NCBI GenBank assembly: GCA_003030785.1
Contig: PYVH01000019.1
Location: 1-43,016, forward strand
Direction of reading: 5' to 3'
From: Marinobacter sp. B9-2
GTDB lineage: Bacteria > Pseudomonadota > Gammaproteobacteria > Pseudomonadales > Oleiphilaceae
DNA length: 43,016 nt
Position 1 is the first letter of the stretch. Each line of letters begins with the position of its first letter. Of the stretch, positions 8,245 through 16,703 are shown piece after piece. The position numbers and the translations under genes are program-made. The notes beneath the pieces were generated by a model. It made no database searches. It was given only the letters and a program-made list of their open reading frames with translations, and was not told the DNA's origin.

Positions 8245-9831
8245 TCAATAGAGCTGTCGTTCAGCGACCGGTGGCGGTGTGTACTGGTAAAGCCAGGTTT
8301 CCGTGAGCGCCTCGCCGCCCAGCCTGAGGTACAGGCGGATATTGATGGGTTCAACCGAGTCGTCCGGCACCAGGTCAAACATGGCCCGGTAACCACTGAT
8401 TGCAGACAATGGTCTGGCTGAGGTGATTTCAACCTCTCCCCTGCTCACACTGATAACCGGCTCCACATCCGCATCCTTGCCCAGCATCTCCAGCGCGCCG
8501 CCGGTGAAATCAACGGCAAAGCGCCGTGAAAAATAGGTCCGCTTCTGACCCACGACACCGCCCAGCCCCGTCCGGGTTGCCTGTACCGTGGCCAACTCAT
8601 AGGGTCGTAACGGCGCCTGCTCACCCCAGTGCAGGCGGTAGCTGTAGAGGTACTCCCGGCCCGGCAGCAGGGGTTCTTCCGGGTGCCAGAAAGCGACGAT
8701 GTTATCGAAGGTTTCATCCACGGTCGGGATTTCCACCAGATCAACGCTGCCCCGGCCCCAGTCTCCACGGGGCTCCACCCAGAGGCTGGGCCGGCGATCG
8801 TAAAACACACCGTCATCCTGGTAGTGGTCGAACTTCCTGTCCCGCTGCAACAGGCCAAAGCCGACGGGGTTGTTATCCTGAAAGCTGTTGAACCGGAGAT
8901 TGGCGGGATTCACCAGTGGCCGCCATAACCACTCGCCGTTGCCGTTGCGCATGGCCAGGCCGTCAGAATCATGTATTTCCGGCCGCCAGTCGTAGCCCAT
9001 GCGATCGTCATTTTCACCCACCTGGTACATGCTGGTCAGCGGCGCAATCCCTGCCCGGGTGATCTCGGTTCTGGGATACAGCGCGACATCGACATCCATC
9101 ACCATATTGCGCTCCGGGTCGAGCACAAACGCGTAGGCACCGGTGATGCTGGGAGAATCCAGCAGAGCCCATACCCGGAGCAGCTGGCTGCCCGGTGCCG
9201 GCTTCTCCAGCCAGAACTCCGAGAAACGAGGGAACTCCTCCTCCCGATTCATGCCGGTATCAATCGCCAGCCCCCTGGCTGACAGGCCGTACTGCATCTC
9301 GGAGCCCACCGCCCGGAAATAGCTGGCGCCGAGAAAGGCCGCCAGATCCAGGGCAAAGTTGTTGTGGTAGTGAACCCGAAATCCGGCGTAGCCAAGGTCT
9401 TCCGGCAGATCGCCCAGGGGCTGGTCTCCGCTGTAGCGGAACAGATCCTGTCGATAGGCCAGTTCGTTGGCCTGGTCATCAATGACTTCGTGGATTTTGA
9501 CGGGTTGCTGGAAATACAGCCCAAGGTGGAAGAGCTGAATCTGGAAAGCAGTATTGTCGTTTCGCCAAAGCGCCTGGTCTTCGCGAAAAGCGATGGCCTG
9601 GTAATCATCCCAGGAGAGGTTTTTCAGGGCTTGGGGCAACTCGCCTTTGCGGGAAACATAAGCCGCGGTTGCCAGTTTCCGGGCTCGCCCCTTGAGCCAG
9701 GCATAGTTGAATTCTCGAGAACTGCCGTTGGATACCGGCTGAATCCCGGCTGCATTCACTATGGCTGCCAAAGGCAGCCCACTCGTGCCCATGAGCGCAG
9801 CCAGAGCCTTGATCAGCGACCGCCTGTCCAT
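8245..9831 (-). CDS. opgD: periplasmic glucan biosynthesis protein OpgD (MdoD)
   Basis: 528 residues, of MdoG/OpgD family length. The N-terminus DRRSLIKALAAL is a twin-arginine signal, which marks OpgD rather than the Sec-exported OpgG. The conserved core is clear: FLGASYFRAVGSEMQYGLSA, a segment with DSPSITGAYAF, IHDSDGLAMRNGNGEW, NPVGFGLLQRDRKFDHYQD and the C-terminal TETWLYQYTPP. The protein acts in the periplasm to control the backbone structure of osmoregulated periplasmic glucans. AAAGGAG lies 9 bases ahead of the ATG. It sits 101 bp after the barrel gene, so the two could share a transcript. opgG and opgH are not in this window. Confidence 0.95.
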   Translation of the reverse strand: MDRRSLIKALAALMGTSGLPLAAIVNAAGIQPVSNGSSREFNYAWLKGRARKLATAAYVSRKGELPQALKNLSWDDYQAIAFREDQALWRNDNTAFQIQLFHLGLYFQQPVKIHEVIDDQANELAYRQDLFRYSGDQPLGDLPEDLGYAGFRVHYHNNFALDLAAFLGASYFRAVGSEMQYGLSARGLAIDTGMNREEEFPRFSEFWLEKPAPGSQLLRVWALLDSPSITGAYAFVLDPERNMVMDVDVALYPRTEITRAGIAPLTSMYQVGENDDRMGYDWRPEIHDSDGLAMRNGNGEWLWRPLVNPANLRFNSFQDNNPVGFGLLQRDRKFDHYQDDGVFYDRRPSLWVEPRGDWGRGSVDLVEIPTVDETFDNIVAFWHPEEPLLPGREYLYSYRLHWGEQAPLRPYELATVQATRTGLGGVVGQKRTYFSRRFAVDFTGGALEMLGKDADVEPVISVSRGEVEITSARPLSAISGYRAMFDLVPDDSVEPINIRLYLRLGGEALTETWLYQYTPPPVAERQLY

Positions 9832-9932
9832 CGTCTGCCTCTCCTTTGCCAGTTCAAGAGTGCCATATAGAGAACGTGTGGACTATGTACGAACGATGAA
9901 AGGCAATGAGCGCAAATTGGCAGGGGCGGGAA

Positions 9933-11081
9933 TCAAATCGCCATAGACATCGAGAGCGAGACATCCGGTCTGGATGGTTTGTCCATCCCAGGGCCGGACA
10001 CATCCAGAATCCGACCAACACTCATACGGGCTTCGAAGCCGGGCGTCTGAAGCTGCAACGCGATTTCTCCCGTACTCGCTCCGAACGCCTCTTCGTTAGT
10101 TCCGGATGCTGGTGACCATCCCCTCAGAACCGAGAACATGACTTGGGAGCGAGTTGCGTCCATAAAGGGAATGACATACCCCGGGCTGCGCGCATCGAGG
10201 CGAACCCAGCCGCCCTCGGATACCGACAGAGACTGGCCATTGAATCCGCGCATCATCGAAGGACCCGCAATCTGAAGATACTCAGACGAAGCAAGATCCT
10301 CGGGGGCGAACTGGTAACGACCATTAACCTCCATGTCCCACCGATAAAGCTCGCGATACAGTGAGGCGGACACAGCCAGTTTGTGAAACCGGCTTTTTTC
10401 AGTGGAGTGAGCTGTTTGGCTGACCGATTCGTGGTGCTCAGTTCCACCAAGCGCGGTCAGACCTGTTCCCGCCACAAACCCGCCGGGCAGCTCCTGCTTG
10501 CCTGCGCACCGCAACCCGAAACTGGACAAGCTGTGGGATGAGTCTGAAACCCATTCCGAATCCTCAAAGGAACGCTTCGTGCCCGCTGAATGACTGAACA
10601 CACTGTCTACTTTGATTCCCCGCCAGGACCAGAACGGCCGGCTGGCGGACAGTTTCAGGCCCTGGTATTCACTGCGCAAGTCCTGTCGCAGACCGGCGTG
10701 GTTTGCCACCCCGGCGCGCTCCGAATTGTTGACCATTATGTTCACTTTGCTGCCCGCAAGCGGGAGCGAATATCGAAAGCGTAGCGACTGTGACTCTCCC
10801 CCGTCCCGCCGGGCCACGGAATCCCGGAAATCCAGCGCCAGATCGTGGCTAGACCATAAGATATCGCTACCGGACACACTGAGCCGGCCCTTTGCCCGTT
10901 CCGTGTCATGATTGGAACTGCCGGAGAATTGAAGGCGCGGCGCAAAATAGCTGGAAACAGATCGCAGGATTCTGTCCGAGTACTGATCTATGGTTGTTAA
11001 AGGCCTCGACACCACGTCTGGCAGCGAGGCAGCGCCAACGGGCACGTACCAGAATAGTGCTAAAAGACACAGAGGTCGCAA
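9933..11081 (-). CDS. POTRA-less TpsB/Omp85-like outer-membrane barrel
   Basis: 382 residues starting at TTG. No ATG or GTG lies between it and the upstream in-frame stop at 11133, and GAGG precedes it by 8 bases. Residues 1-18 are a Sec signal peptide. The rest is rich in alternating strands. Near residue 275, SMMRGFNGQSLSVSEGGW resembles the L6-loop (V)RGF motif and following GDRGW of two-partner secretion translocators, and the chain ends in strand-like SLSMSMAI. TpsB proteins are normally about 550 residues with two POTRA domains before the barrel; none fits between the signal peptide and first strand here. No TpsA partner is nearby. Another orphan barrel type is possible. Confidence 0.65.
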   Translation of the reverse strand: MRPLCLLALFWYVPVGAASLPDVVSRPLTTIDQYSDRILRSVSSYFAPRLQFSGSSNHDTERAKGRLSVSGSDILWSSHDLALDFRDSVARRDGGESQSLRFRYSLPLAGSKVNIMVNNSERAGVANHAGLRQDLRSEYQGLKLSASRPFWSWRGIKVDSVFSHSAGTKRSFEDSEWVSDSSHSLSSFGLRCAGKQELPGGFVAGTGLTALGGTEHHESVSQTAHSTEKSRFHKLAVSASLYRELYRWDMEVNGRYQFAPEDLASSEYLQIAGPSMMRGFNGQSLSVSEGGWVRLDARSPGYVIPFMDATRSQVMFSVLRGWSPASGTNEEAFGASTGEIALQLQTPGFEARMSVGRILDVSGPGMDKPSRPDVSLSMSMAI

Positions 11082-11309
11082 ACCGGATGCCTCGGAAGAT
11101 GAATATTCGTCACCCGGAACTTTAAAAAATTGTTAATCCTCAAGCCATACCCCTTTGCTAAAACTTACAATTTTCCACATCCCCCTGCATTTCGACATAT
11201 AAGTTGGGTAAACTCGGCACACTTTGTGAAAGAACAACTGTTCATAGGCCAACGCAGAGACGTTGAGCAGCCCACAGGGCGTGAAAACGACCATTAAAGG
11301 ACGAATGAC

Positions 11310-12146
11310 ATGATCAGAAAATGCCTGTTCCCCGTCGCCGGCTACGGCACCCGTTTTCTTCCGGCAACCAAGGCGATGCCCAAGGAAATCCTGCCGGTGG
11401 TGAACAAACCCCTGGTTCAATACGGCGTTGAAGAAGCCGCGGAAGCCGGTATTCATGAATTCGGCTTTGTGACTGGTCGGGGCAAGCGGGCCATTGAGGA
11501 TCATTTCGACATCAGCTACGAGCTTGAGCACCAGATTGCCGGTTCCGGCAAGGAAGACCTGCTGACCTCCATCCGTGATCTGATCGACCACAACAGCTTT
11601 GCCTTTACCCGACAGAATGAAATGAAAGGCCTCGGCCACGCCATCCTGACCGGCCGCAACCTGGTCGGCGACAGTCCCTTTGCAGTCGTGCTGGCTGATA
11701 ACTTCTGCATTGGCCCCGAAGGTGAAGACGGCGTACTGGCGCAGATGGTCAAGCTCTATAACCAGTTCCGCTGCTCCATTGTAGCCATTGAAGAAGTGCC
11801 GGCCGACGAAACCCACAAGTACGGTGTGATTGCCGGTGAATCCATGAAAGACGGTCTCTACCGGATCACCGATATGGTGGAAAAGCCGGCCCCGGAAGAT
11901 GCCCCGAGCAATCTGGCGATTATCGGGCGGTACATTCTTACGCCGGATATTTTCGACATTATTGAAAAAACCCCGGCGGGCAAGAACGGTGAAGTCCAGA
12001 TTACCGATGCCCTTCTCGAACAGGCGAAGAACGGTTGCGTACTGGCGTACCAGTTCAAGGGGCGTCGATTCGATTGCGGCAGCATTGATGGCTTTGTGGA
12101 AGCCACCAACTACGTCTACGAGAACATCTACAAGAAAGGCAAGTAA
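11310..12146 (+). CDS. galU: UTP-glucose-1-phosphate uridylyltransferase GalU
   Basis: 278 residues, typical for bacterial GalU. The nucleotide-binding signature is GYGTRFLPATKAMPKEILPV near residues 10-29. Further family segments are KPLVQYGVEEA, VTGRGKRAIEDHFD, VVLADNFC and RFDCGSIDGFVEATN. It makes UDP-glucose for lipopolysaccharide, exopolysaccharide and periplasmic glucans, so it could feed the OpgD pathway and the glycosyltransferase gene at 14349. It is transcribed alone and ends 17 bp from the convergent small gene at 12163. The 228 bp upstream (11082-11309), shared with the divergent barrel gene, show no promoter I can call with confidence. Confidence 0.96.
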   Translation: MIRKCLFPVAGYGTRFLPATKAMPKEILPVVNKPLVQYGVEEAAEAGIHEFGFVTGRGKRAIEDHFDISYELEHQIAGSGKEDLLTSIRDLIDHNSFAFTRQNEMKGLGHAILTGRNLVGDSPFAVVLADNFCIGPEGEDGVLAQMVKLYNQFRCSIVAIEEVPADETHKYGVIAGESMKDGLYRITDMVEKPAPEDAPSNLAIIGRYILTPDIFDIIEKTPAGKNGEVQITDALLEQAKNGCVLAYQFKGRRFDCGSIDGFVEATNYVYENIYKKGK

Positions 12147-12162
12147 CGGATCCGGGGCGGGT

Positions 12163-12405
12163 TCAGCTGCCCAGGATCTGAAGAATCATTCGCCGGTTTT
12201 CCGCGCTCGTCCTGCGGAATCGGCGAAGCAGTTCCATCTCTTCTCCGGTCAGCTGCACCTTCTCAAGCGCTTCCTCCAGCTCAGCCAGGGTCTCCAGCAG
12301 CTCATCACTCTTGTCCAGGGCAATACCGGGGAGTTCCAGTTGCCCGTGGTCTTCAGGCTTCTCTGGTTCCCAGTGCTGAATGGGTTGCGCATGTTGCATG
12401 GCCAT
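12163..12405 (-). CDS. small acidic helical protein of unknown function
   Basis: 80 residues, not recognised. The middle (about residues 30-60) is a Glu/Leu-rich helix with heptad-like leucines (LLETLAELEEALEKVQL), followed by a basic end, RRFRRTSAENRRMILQILGS, that resembles the tail of small DNA-binding or regulatory proteins. No signal peptide or membrane segment is present. GAGG precedes the first ATG by 4 bases and the third-codon ATG by 10. It converges on galU and diverges from the RibD-like gene. Coding status is supported by codon use and a plausible ribosome site, not by homology. Confidence 0.6.
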   Translation of the reverse strand: MAMQHAQPIQHWEPEKPEDHGQLELPGIALDKSDELLETLAELEEALEKVQLTGEEMELLRRFRRTSAENRRMILQILGS

Positions 12406-12556
12406 TTACCTCGTCATTCAAATCGGGAGTCTTGTCCCGATAATGCCCTGCGAAGTGAATCAATCCGGAAATGTAACGTACATATAGCTTTGCACACAAT
12501 CTGCCTATACTAAAGGAGTCTTGGCAGCTCCTGCGCAACAAACAAACAGGCTATTT

Positions 12557-13438
12557 ATGGCGGCAAGAACCCTGGATATCGACTCGGCATGGGAGTTGGT
12601 GCTTAGCGCAGTTAACCGCAGCAATGTGACACTGCCATTGCCGGGAACCGATAAAGAAGCAGTAAAACTCAATGGCCACGGCGCCTGGCACCTGATGCAA
12701 CCGGCGACGGGCGAAGCGAAGGATCTGCTCTCGGTGTTCCTTCCCCTGTGTCGGCCAGTTCCAGAAGATGGCAGCCCCAAAGTCATCGGCCAACTGGGCC
12801 AGAGCCTCGACGGGCGGATCGCAACCGTGACCGGCCGCTCCCGTTTCATCAATGGCGACGATGGCATTACCCATCTTCACCGGATCCGCGCGGTGTCGGA
12901 TGCCGTGATTGTGGGTGCCGGCACCGCCTCCACCGACAACCCCCGCCTCACCGTGCGTCGCACCAGCGGACGTAATCCGGTACGAGTGGTCATTGACCGT
13001 CATCATCGTGTTCCGGACAGTCATCACCTGTTTACCGATGGTGAGGCCCCTACCCTGCGATTGGTGTCGGGGCACTATGACAAAAGCAGGAATCCGTCTA
13101 TCGGTTCCGGTGTTAGCGAGATACCCTGCCTTGGAGATGCGAACGCCGAGGATCCCGTGGATCCAAAGTTCATCCTTCAGGTTCTGGCGGATTTGGGTTT
13201 GAAAAAGGTGTTCGTGGAAGGGGGCGGCGTCACCGTTTCCTCGTTCCTCAACGCCGGCTTGCTGGATCGGCTTCACGTAATGGTCGCCCCCATGATCATC
13301 GGAAGCGGCAGACCGGCCTTCTCCCTTCCGGAGATTGATTTTCTGGATGATGCCCTCCGGCCACGGGCGCAGCTGGTGAATCTCGGCAGCGACATGCTCT
13401 TCGATCTGGATTTCTCCCGCGACACGAGGTTGGATTAG
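12557..13438 (+). CDS. stand-alone RibD C-terminal (reductase) domain protein
   Basis: 293 residues. Residues about 75-290 match the dihydrofolate-reductase-like fold of the RibD C-terminal domain: GQLGQSLDGRIAT, HLHRIRAVSDAVIVGAGTAS, DNPRLTVRR, VFVEGGGVTVSSFLNAGLLD and APMIIGSGRPAF. The deaminase half of RibD (HAE / PCxxC zinc motif) is absent; the first 75 residues are unrecognised. It is therefore an NAD(P)H-dependent reductase acting on a pyrimidine, pterin or similar substrate, not the full riboflavin enzyme. A TTG at 12521 is an alternative start, but its SD (AAGGAG) is only 2 bases away. It converges on the flippase-like gene with a 4-base overlap of stops. Confidence 0.85.
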   Translation: MAARTLDIDSAWELVLSAVNRSNVTLPLPGTDKEAVKLNGHGAWHLMQPATGEAKDLLSVFLPLCRPVPEDGSPKVIGQLGQSLDGRIATVTGRSRFINGDDGITHLHRIRAVSDAVIVGAGTASTDNPRLTVRRTSGRNPVRVVIDRHHRVPDSHHLFTDGEAPTLRLVSGHYDKSRNPSIGSGVSEIPCLGDANAEDPVDPKFILQVLADLGLKKVFVEGGGVTVSSFLNAGLLDRLHVMVAPMIIGSGRPAFSLPEIDFLDDALRPRAQLVNLGSDMLFDLDFSRDTRLD

Positions 13439-14352
13439 CGGCTGGTGACCAAAAAAACCACCCCGGGCAAACTCGAAACCAGCACCAGCGCCCCATACCC
13501 CACACTGAGGGCCACCCCCTGCTCTGCCGGTAGCCCAACCATAGGCCACAGCAAGGCCGCTGCACCTTCCCGAAACCCCCAGCCAGCCACGGTTAATGGA
13601 ATAACCATGCTCAACAGCAAAATACTGCCCAACCCGGCAATCACGGCCACAGATTCCACGCTATCAAGATAACCGGCTCCCCAGGCGAGGCAAAGAAACA
13701 CCCCAAGATAGCTCGCCAAAACCAATAGCGAAGAGCCAAGCTGGACTGGCAATACGGTGCGATTCAGCAACGACAGATACAGATCATGCCGAAGACGCTG
13801 CAGGTAACTTGCGATGGCGGTTTTCACTGCCAGCCAGGCGCCCAGAATAACGACGACAGCGACAATAACCAGCCATTGCCCGCCATTCCACGGCCCCACA
13901 GTGAGGTGCCCGGAACTGACCAGCCAGCCGACGGAGAGGGCAACAACCAGACCCAGCACCAACTGGCCGGAGAGTCGCTCGATGGCCACCCCGTGCACCG
14001 CCGACAAACGTTCACCAGCGCCGCTGCCATGGCGCCAGGCGCGGTTTACGTCACCGAGGACGCCACCCGGCAGGACCTGATTCAGGAACGTGGCCAGATA
14101 ATACTCCCGAACCGCAACAGGGTACGCCAGAGGCAGACCAAGCCGTTCCACGGTATAGCGCCAGCGCCAGGCAGAAAGCGCCACCTGGAAAACCGTAAGC
14201 GCCAAGGCGGGCACCAGCACGTAGAGGAAAACACGGGCAAGCTCTTCGAAGAGCGCGCTGGCATCCACGGAGCGGATAACAAATCCGATGATCAGAACCG
14301 TGAACAGCCACCTGGCCGCCAATCGCAACCGTCTTTGGCGCAGTTCCGTCAA
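13435..14352 (-). CDS. flippase-like membrane protein (UPF0104 / LPG synthase TM family)
   Basis: 305 residues from a TTG start that overlaps the upstream stop (TTGA), with GGGGAG 5 bases before it; a longer start at 14448 lacks this support. About eight hydrophobic segments are seen. Family motifs are NQVLPGGVLGDVNRAWRH near the middle and PLTVAGWGFREGAAALL near the end. It is related to the membrane half of lysylphosphatidylglycerol synthase MprF and to YbhN; the cytoplasmic aminoacyl transfer domain is absent. Such proteins are thought to move lipids or lipid-linked sugars. It is the last gene of the minus-strand group and is translationally coupled to the glycosyltransferase fusion. Confidence 0.85.
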   Translation of the reverse strand: MTELRQRRLRLAARWLFTVLIIGFVIRSVDASALFEELARVFLYVLVPALALTVFQVALSAWRWRYTVERLGLPLAYPVAVREYYLATFLNQVLPGGVLGDVNRAWRHGSGAGERLSAVHGVAIERLSGQLVLGLVVALSVGWLVSSGHLTVGPWNGGQWLVIVAVVVILGAWLAVKTAIASYLQRLRHDLYLSLLNRTVLPVQLGSSLLVLASYLGVFLCLAWGAGYLDSVESVAVIAGLGSILLLSMVIPLTVAGWGFREGAAALLWPMVGLPAEQGVALSVGYGALVLVSSLPGVVFLVTSR

Positions 14353-16289
14353 GGCAACTCCCCGAGTGGCAGGGCCAGCAAATCCAGATGCCGGACGACA
14401 ACCGTCAGTTTGCCCTCGACCAACTGACGGTCCCGCGTTTCCAGCCATCGGTTAAGGCGATCACGGTCCGTTGGCGACTGTTCGATGGCGGCGTCGGTCC
14501 ATCCCTGCATCAGCATCCGGGCCAATACCTGATCCCCACGGTTCAACGTCCAGGGGGATTCCACCAACTTGACCCGGTATCCTTCCCGGGTGAGGAGGTC
14601 TTCAAGAATGAAGGTGGCTTCAGGCCCGAGGGCCGCACCGGTGCCCTTGTCGCCGTGCTGGTGCTGGTTCACCAGATTCCGAAGCAGCTCATCGTCCGGA
14701 TGAGCTGGGGACAATTCAAAATGCCCCGCATAGCTAAGTACGATGAGCATTGCTGATTTTCGGCGCACCGCCGCCTTGCTGAGCGCTTTCAGCCACGGTT
14801 CTGAAACAAGATCAATCAGTGCTGACGCCGTGACCAGGGCAACCCCGGCAGGCAGATGTTGCTCCAGGTTCTCTGGCGACAACTGAACGGTGCGCGTTTT
14901 TAATGGAACGTCCAGTAAATCGACCCGCTGCTGGGCCTCGCGCAGTAGCGCAGCGTCCTGATCCAGGGCCAGCCAGGTCTGCGGTATCTGTAACGAAGGC
15001 ACCAGAAACAGAGCGTTGGAACCACGGCCGGAGCCAATGTCGACAATCTGCATCGGGCAATGGCTTTCGGGCGGCAGGCTCTCGTATTGGCTGAGCAGCC
15101 ACTGGTTTAGCTCATCGGTCAGTTCCCTGGAACGTGCCCGATGATCTGCAGCTTCCCGGGCTGCCAGCCACTCGCTCGCAAATTCGGAATGCTGGTGCAG
15201 GTGGGACGGCAAACCCTGAAAGTATCGCAACGCTTCGCTCACGTCTCTGGCGGTATCGGCCCATGAGCGAATTCGCCTGGATTCCCGGGCAGCCAGTCTG
15301 CGGGAATGCTCTAACTGATCAGGATGTTCCAGCCAGTTTCTGATCCGGGCCTCAAGGGCCCGAACATCGCCGGCACAATACTGAACCACTCCCGGCCTCG
15401 CAGAGGTTTTGGCAAGGGCGCCGCCATCAGAGGAAATGACCGGCAGCCCCTCAGCCAGCGCCTCGTCGATCACCATGCCATAGCCCTCGTAGAGTGACGG
15501 CAGTACAAAGAAATCGGCCTGGCAGTAGAGATCAGCGAGCCCGGACTCGTCCACTTCCCCGACCAGTTCAATCCTGTCTTCAAGACCAGCATCGGCAATC
15601 GCCCGACGCACCTGCTGGCTGTATTCCGGATCACGACTGTCAGACCCCGCCAGCGTGCACTGCCATGGGAGGGCCTTCATGTGTTCCAGCGCTTCCACCA
15701 GTTGGTGCTGGGCCTTTCTTGGTGACAGATGGGCGACGCACAGAATCTGGGGTCCATTTTTTTCAGAAGATTCAATTCGGGTTTTCGGGTTTTTGGCTCT
15801 GGCCACACCCGGCTCAGCTACATGAATGGCCCCGGCCGGCACATCGTAATCCGCCAGACGGACGGCCGTGTGCTGGCTAGTGGTAATAACACCCTTCACG
15901 AACCCCAGCGCCCGTTTCTCGGACTCCAGAAACCACTGTCTGTCGGCCTCGCTGATGCCCGTCTCGTCAGCCAGGGGGTGATGCACAAGGGCAAGCAGAT
16001 TCAGACGCCGGGAATGCTTTTCGACGATCTCCGGCAGGCCACCCATCGCCAGACCATCGAGTACTACACAAGTGCCATCGGGGAAGCTCGCAAGCCTCTC
16101 ATCCATCGCATTGCGGGCGACCTTGTCCGGGCGCGGGAACTGCCCGGGCAAACCGCTTACCCGGGCCATACAACCATCCTCGCAAAGTGCCTCCACCAGC
16201 TTGCGGACATACCGGTAACCGCCAGTGTTCTGCTGCGGATCGCCCGGCACCAGAAACTCGACGGATTCCGGTGCGTCAGACTCCGGCAT
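14349..16289 (-). CDS. fused GT4 glycosyltransferase and SAM methyltransferase
   Basis: 646 residues from the ATG at 16289 (a TTG at 16307 is possible but unsupported). Residues about 5-350 form a GT-B fold family 4 glycosyltransferase: LCVAHLSPRKAQHQLVEALE and the EX7E donor-site motif in YEGYGMVIDEALAEGLPVIS. Residues about 370-640 form a class I methyltransferase with motif I VDIGSGRGSN and the acidic residue in WLALDQDA. A nucleotide-sugar-using transferase joined to a methyltransferase suggests an O-methylated sugar on a lipid or small molecule. The start overlaps the PTPS gene's end by 14 bases and the end overlaps the flippase-like gene by 4, so the three genes are translated together. 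Confidence 0.87.
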   Translation of the reverse strand: MPESDAPESVEFLVPGDPQQNTGGYRYVRKLVEALCEDGCMARVSGLPGQFPRPDKVARNAMDERLASFPDGTCVVLDGLAMGGLPEIVEKHSRRLNLLALVHHPLADETGISEADRQWFLESEKRALGFVKGVITTSQHTAVRLADYDVPAGAIHVAEPGVARAKNPKTRIESSEKNGPQILCVAHLSPRKAQHQLVEALEHMKALPWQCTLAGSDSRDPEYSQQVRRAIADAGLEDRIELVGEVDESGLADLYCQADFFVLPSLYEGYGMVIDEALAEGLPVISSDGGALAKTSARPGVVQYCAGDVRALEARIRNWLEHPDQLEHSRRLAARESRRIRSWADTARDVSEALRYFQGLPSHLHQHSEFASEWLAAREAADHRARSRELTDELNQWLLSQYESLPPESHCPMQIVDIGSGRGSNALFLVPSLQIPQTWLALDQDAALLREAQQRVDLLDVPLKTRTVQLSPENLEQHLPAGVALVTASALIDLVSEPWLKALSKAAVRRKSAMLIVLSYAGHFELSPAHPDDELLRNLVNQHQHGDKGTGAALGPEATFILEDLLTREGYRVKLVESPWTLNRGDQVLARMLMQGWTDAAIEQSPTDRDRLNRWLETRDRQLVEGKLTVVVRHLDLLALPLGELP

Positions 16290-16674
16290 GGTAGCTGGCC
16301 CAGGCAATGTGGGATTCAGAGAGGGTGACTTTCAGGCTGACAATTCCTTTCCCCGTCTCCCCCAGACGCCCCCCGTGAATGGCCGCCGCCATCCGGTCGA
16401 ACACCAGTTTGGCCATGAATTCGGTGGTGGTATTGCGGCCTCGCAGTTCCGGCAGCTCGTCCAGGTTCTGCATGTTGAATTCGGAGAGGACGTTATTGAG
16501 AAGCTCGGAGGCAAGGCCAATATCAACGATCAGGTCGTCCTTATCCAGCTGGTGACGTTCGAAGGTCACATCCACCACGTAAGTGGCACCATGGACCTTT
16601 TGAGCCGGACCAAAGATCTCTCCGTTGAAGCTGTGGGCAATCATCATATGGTCCCGGACCGTCAAGCCGAACAT
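16276..16674 (-). CDS. divergent PTPS/QueD-fold protein without the usual catalytic residues
   Basis: 132 residues, the length of 6-pyruvoyl-tetrahydropterin synthase or QueD. The layout fits: AHSF near residue 14, VHGATY at 27-32, LIVDIGLASELL near 50, NTTTEFMAKLVFDRM near 81-95 and a late VTLSESHIAW. Compared with QueD, the zinc ligands H-x14-HGH become His14, His28 and Ala30. The catalytic Cys position is Ala24 and there is no cysteine in the protein. The LDH segment carrying catalytic His reads LSEF. It probably keeps the pterin-binding fold but not standard chemistry. AAGGAG lies 6 bases before the ATG. It lies 29 bp after the dehydrogenase gene. Confidence 0.8.
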   Translation of the reverse strand: MFGLTVRDHMMIAHSFNGEIFGPAQKVHGATYVVDVTFERHQLDKDDLIVDIGLASELLNNVLSEFNMQNLDELPELRGRNTTTEFMAKLVFDRMAAAIHGGRLGETGKGIVSLKVTLSESHIAWASYHAGV

Positions 16675-16703
16675 AGTTTCTCCTTAGCGGGTAGTTTGGA
16701 TTA

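Noticed and set aside
11133-11816. A 227-codon open frame opposite galU
   Set aside because: galU has complete family motifs on the plus strand; the opposite frame has none.
12505-13549. Minus-strand frames opposite the RibD-like gene
   Set aside because: The plus-strand frame carries the reductase motifs; the opposite frames show no domain.
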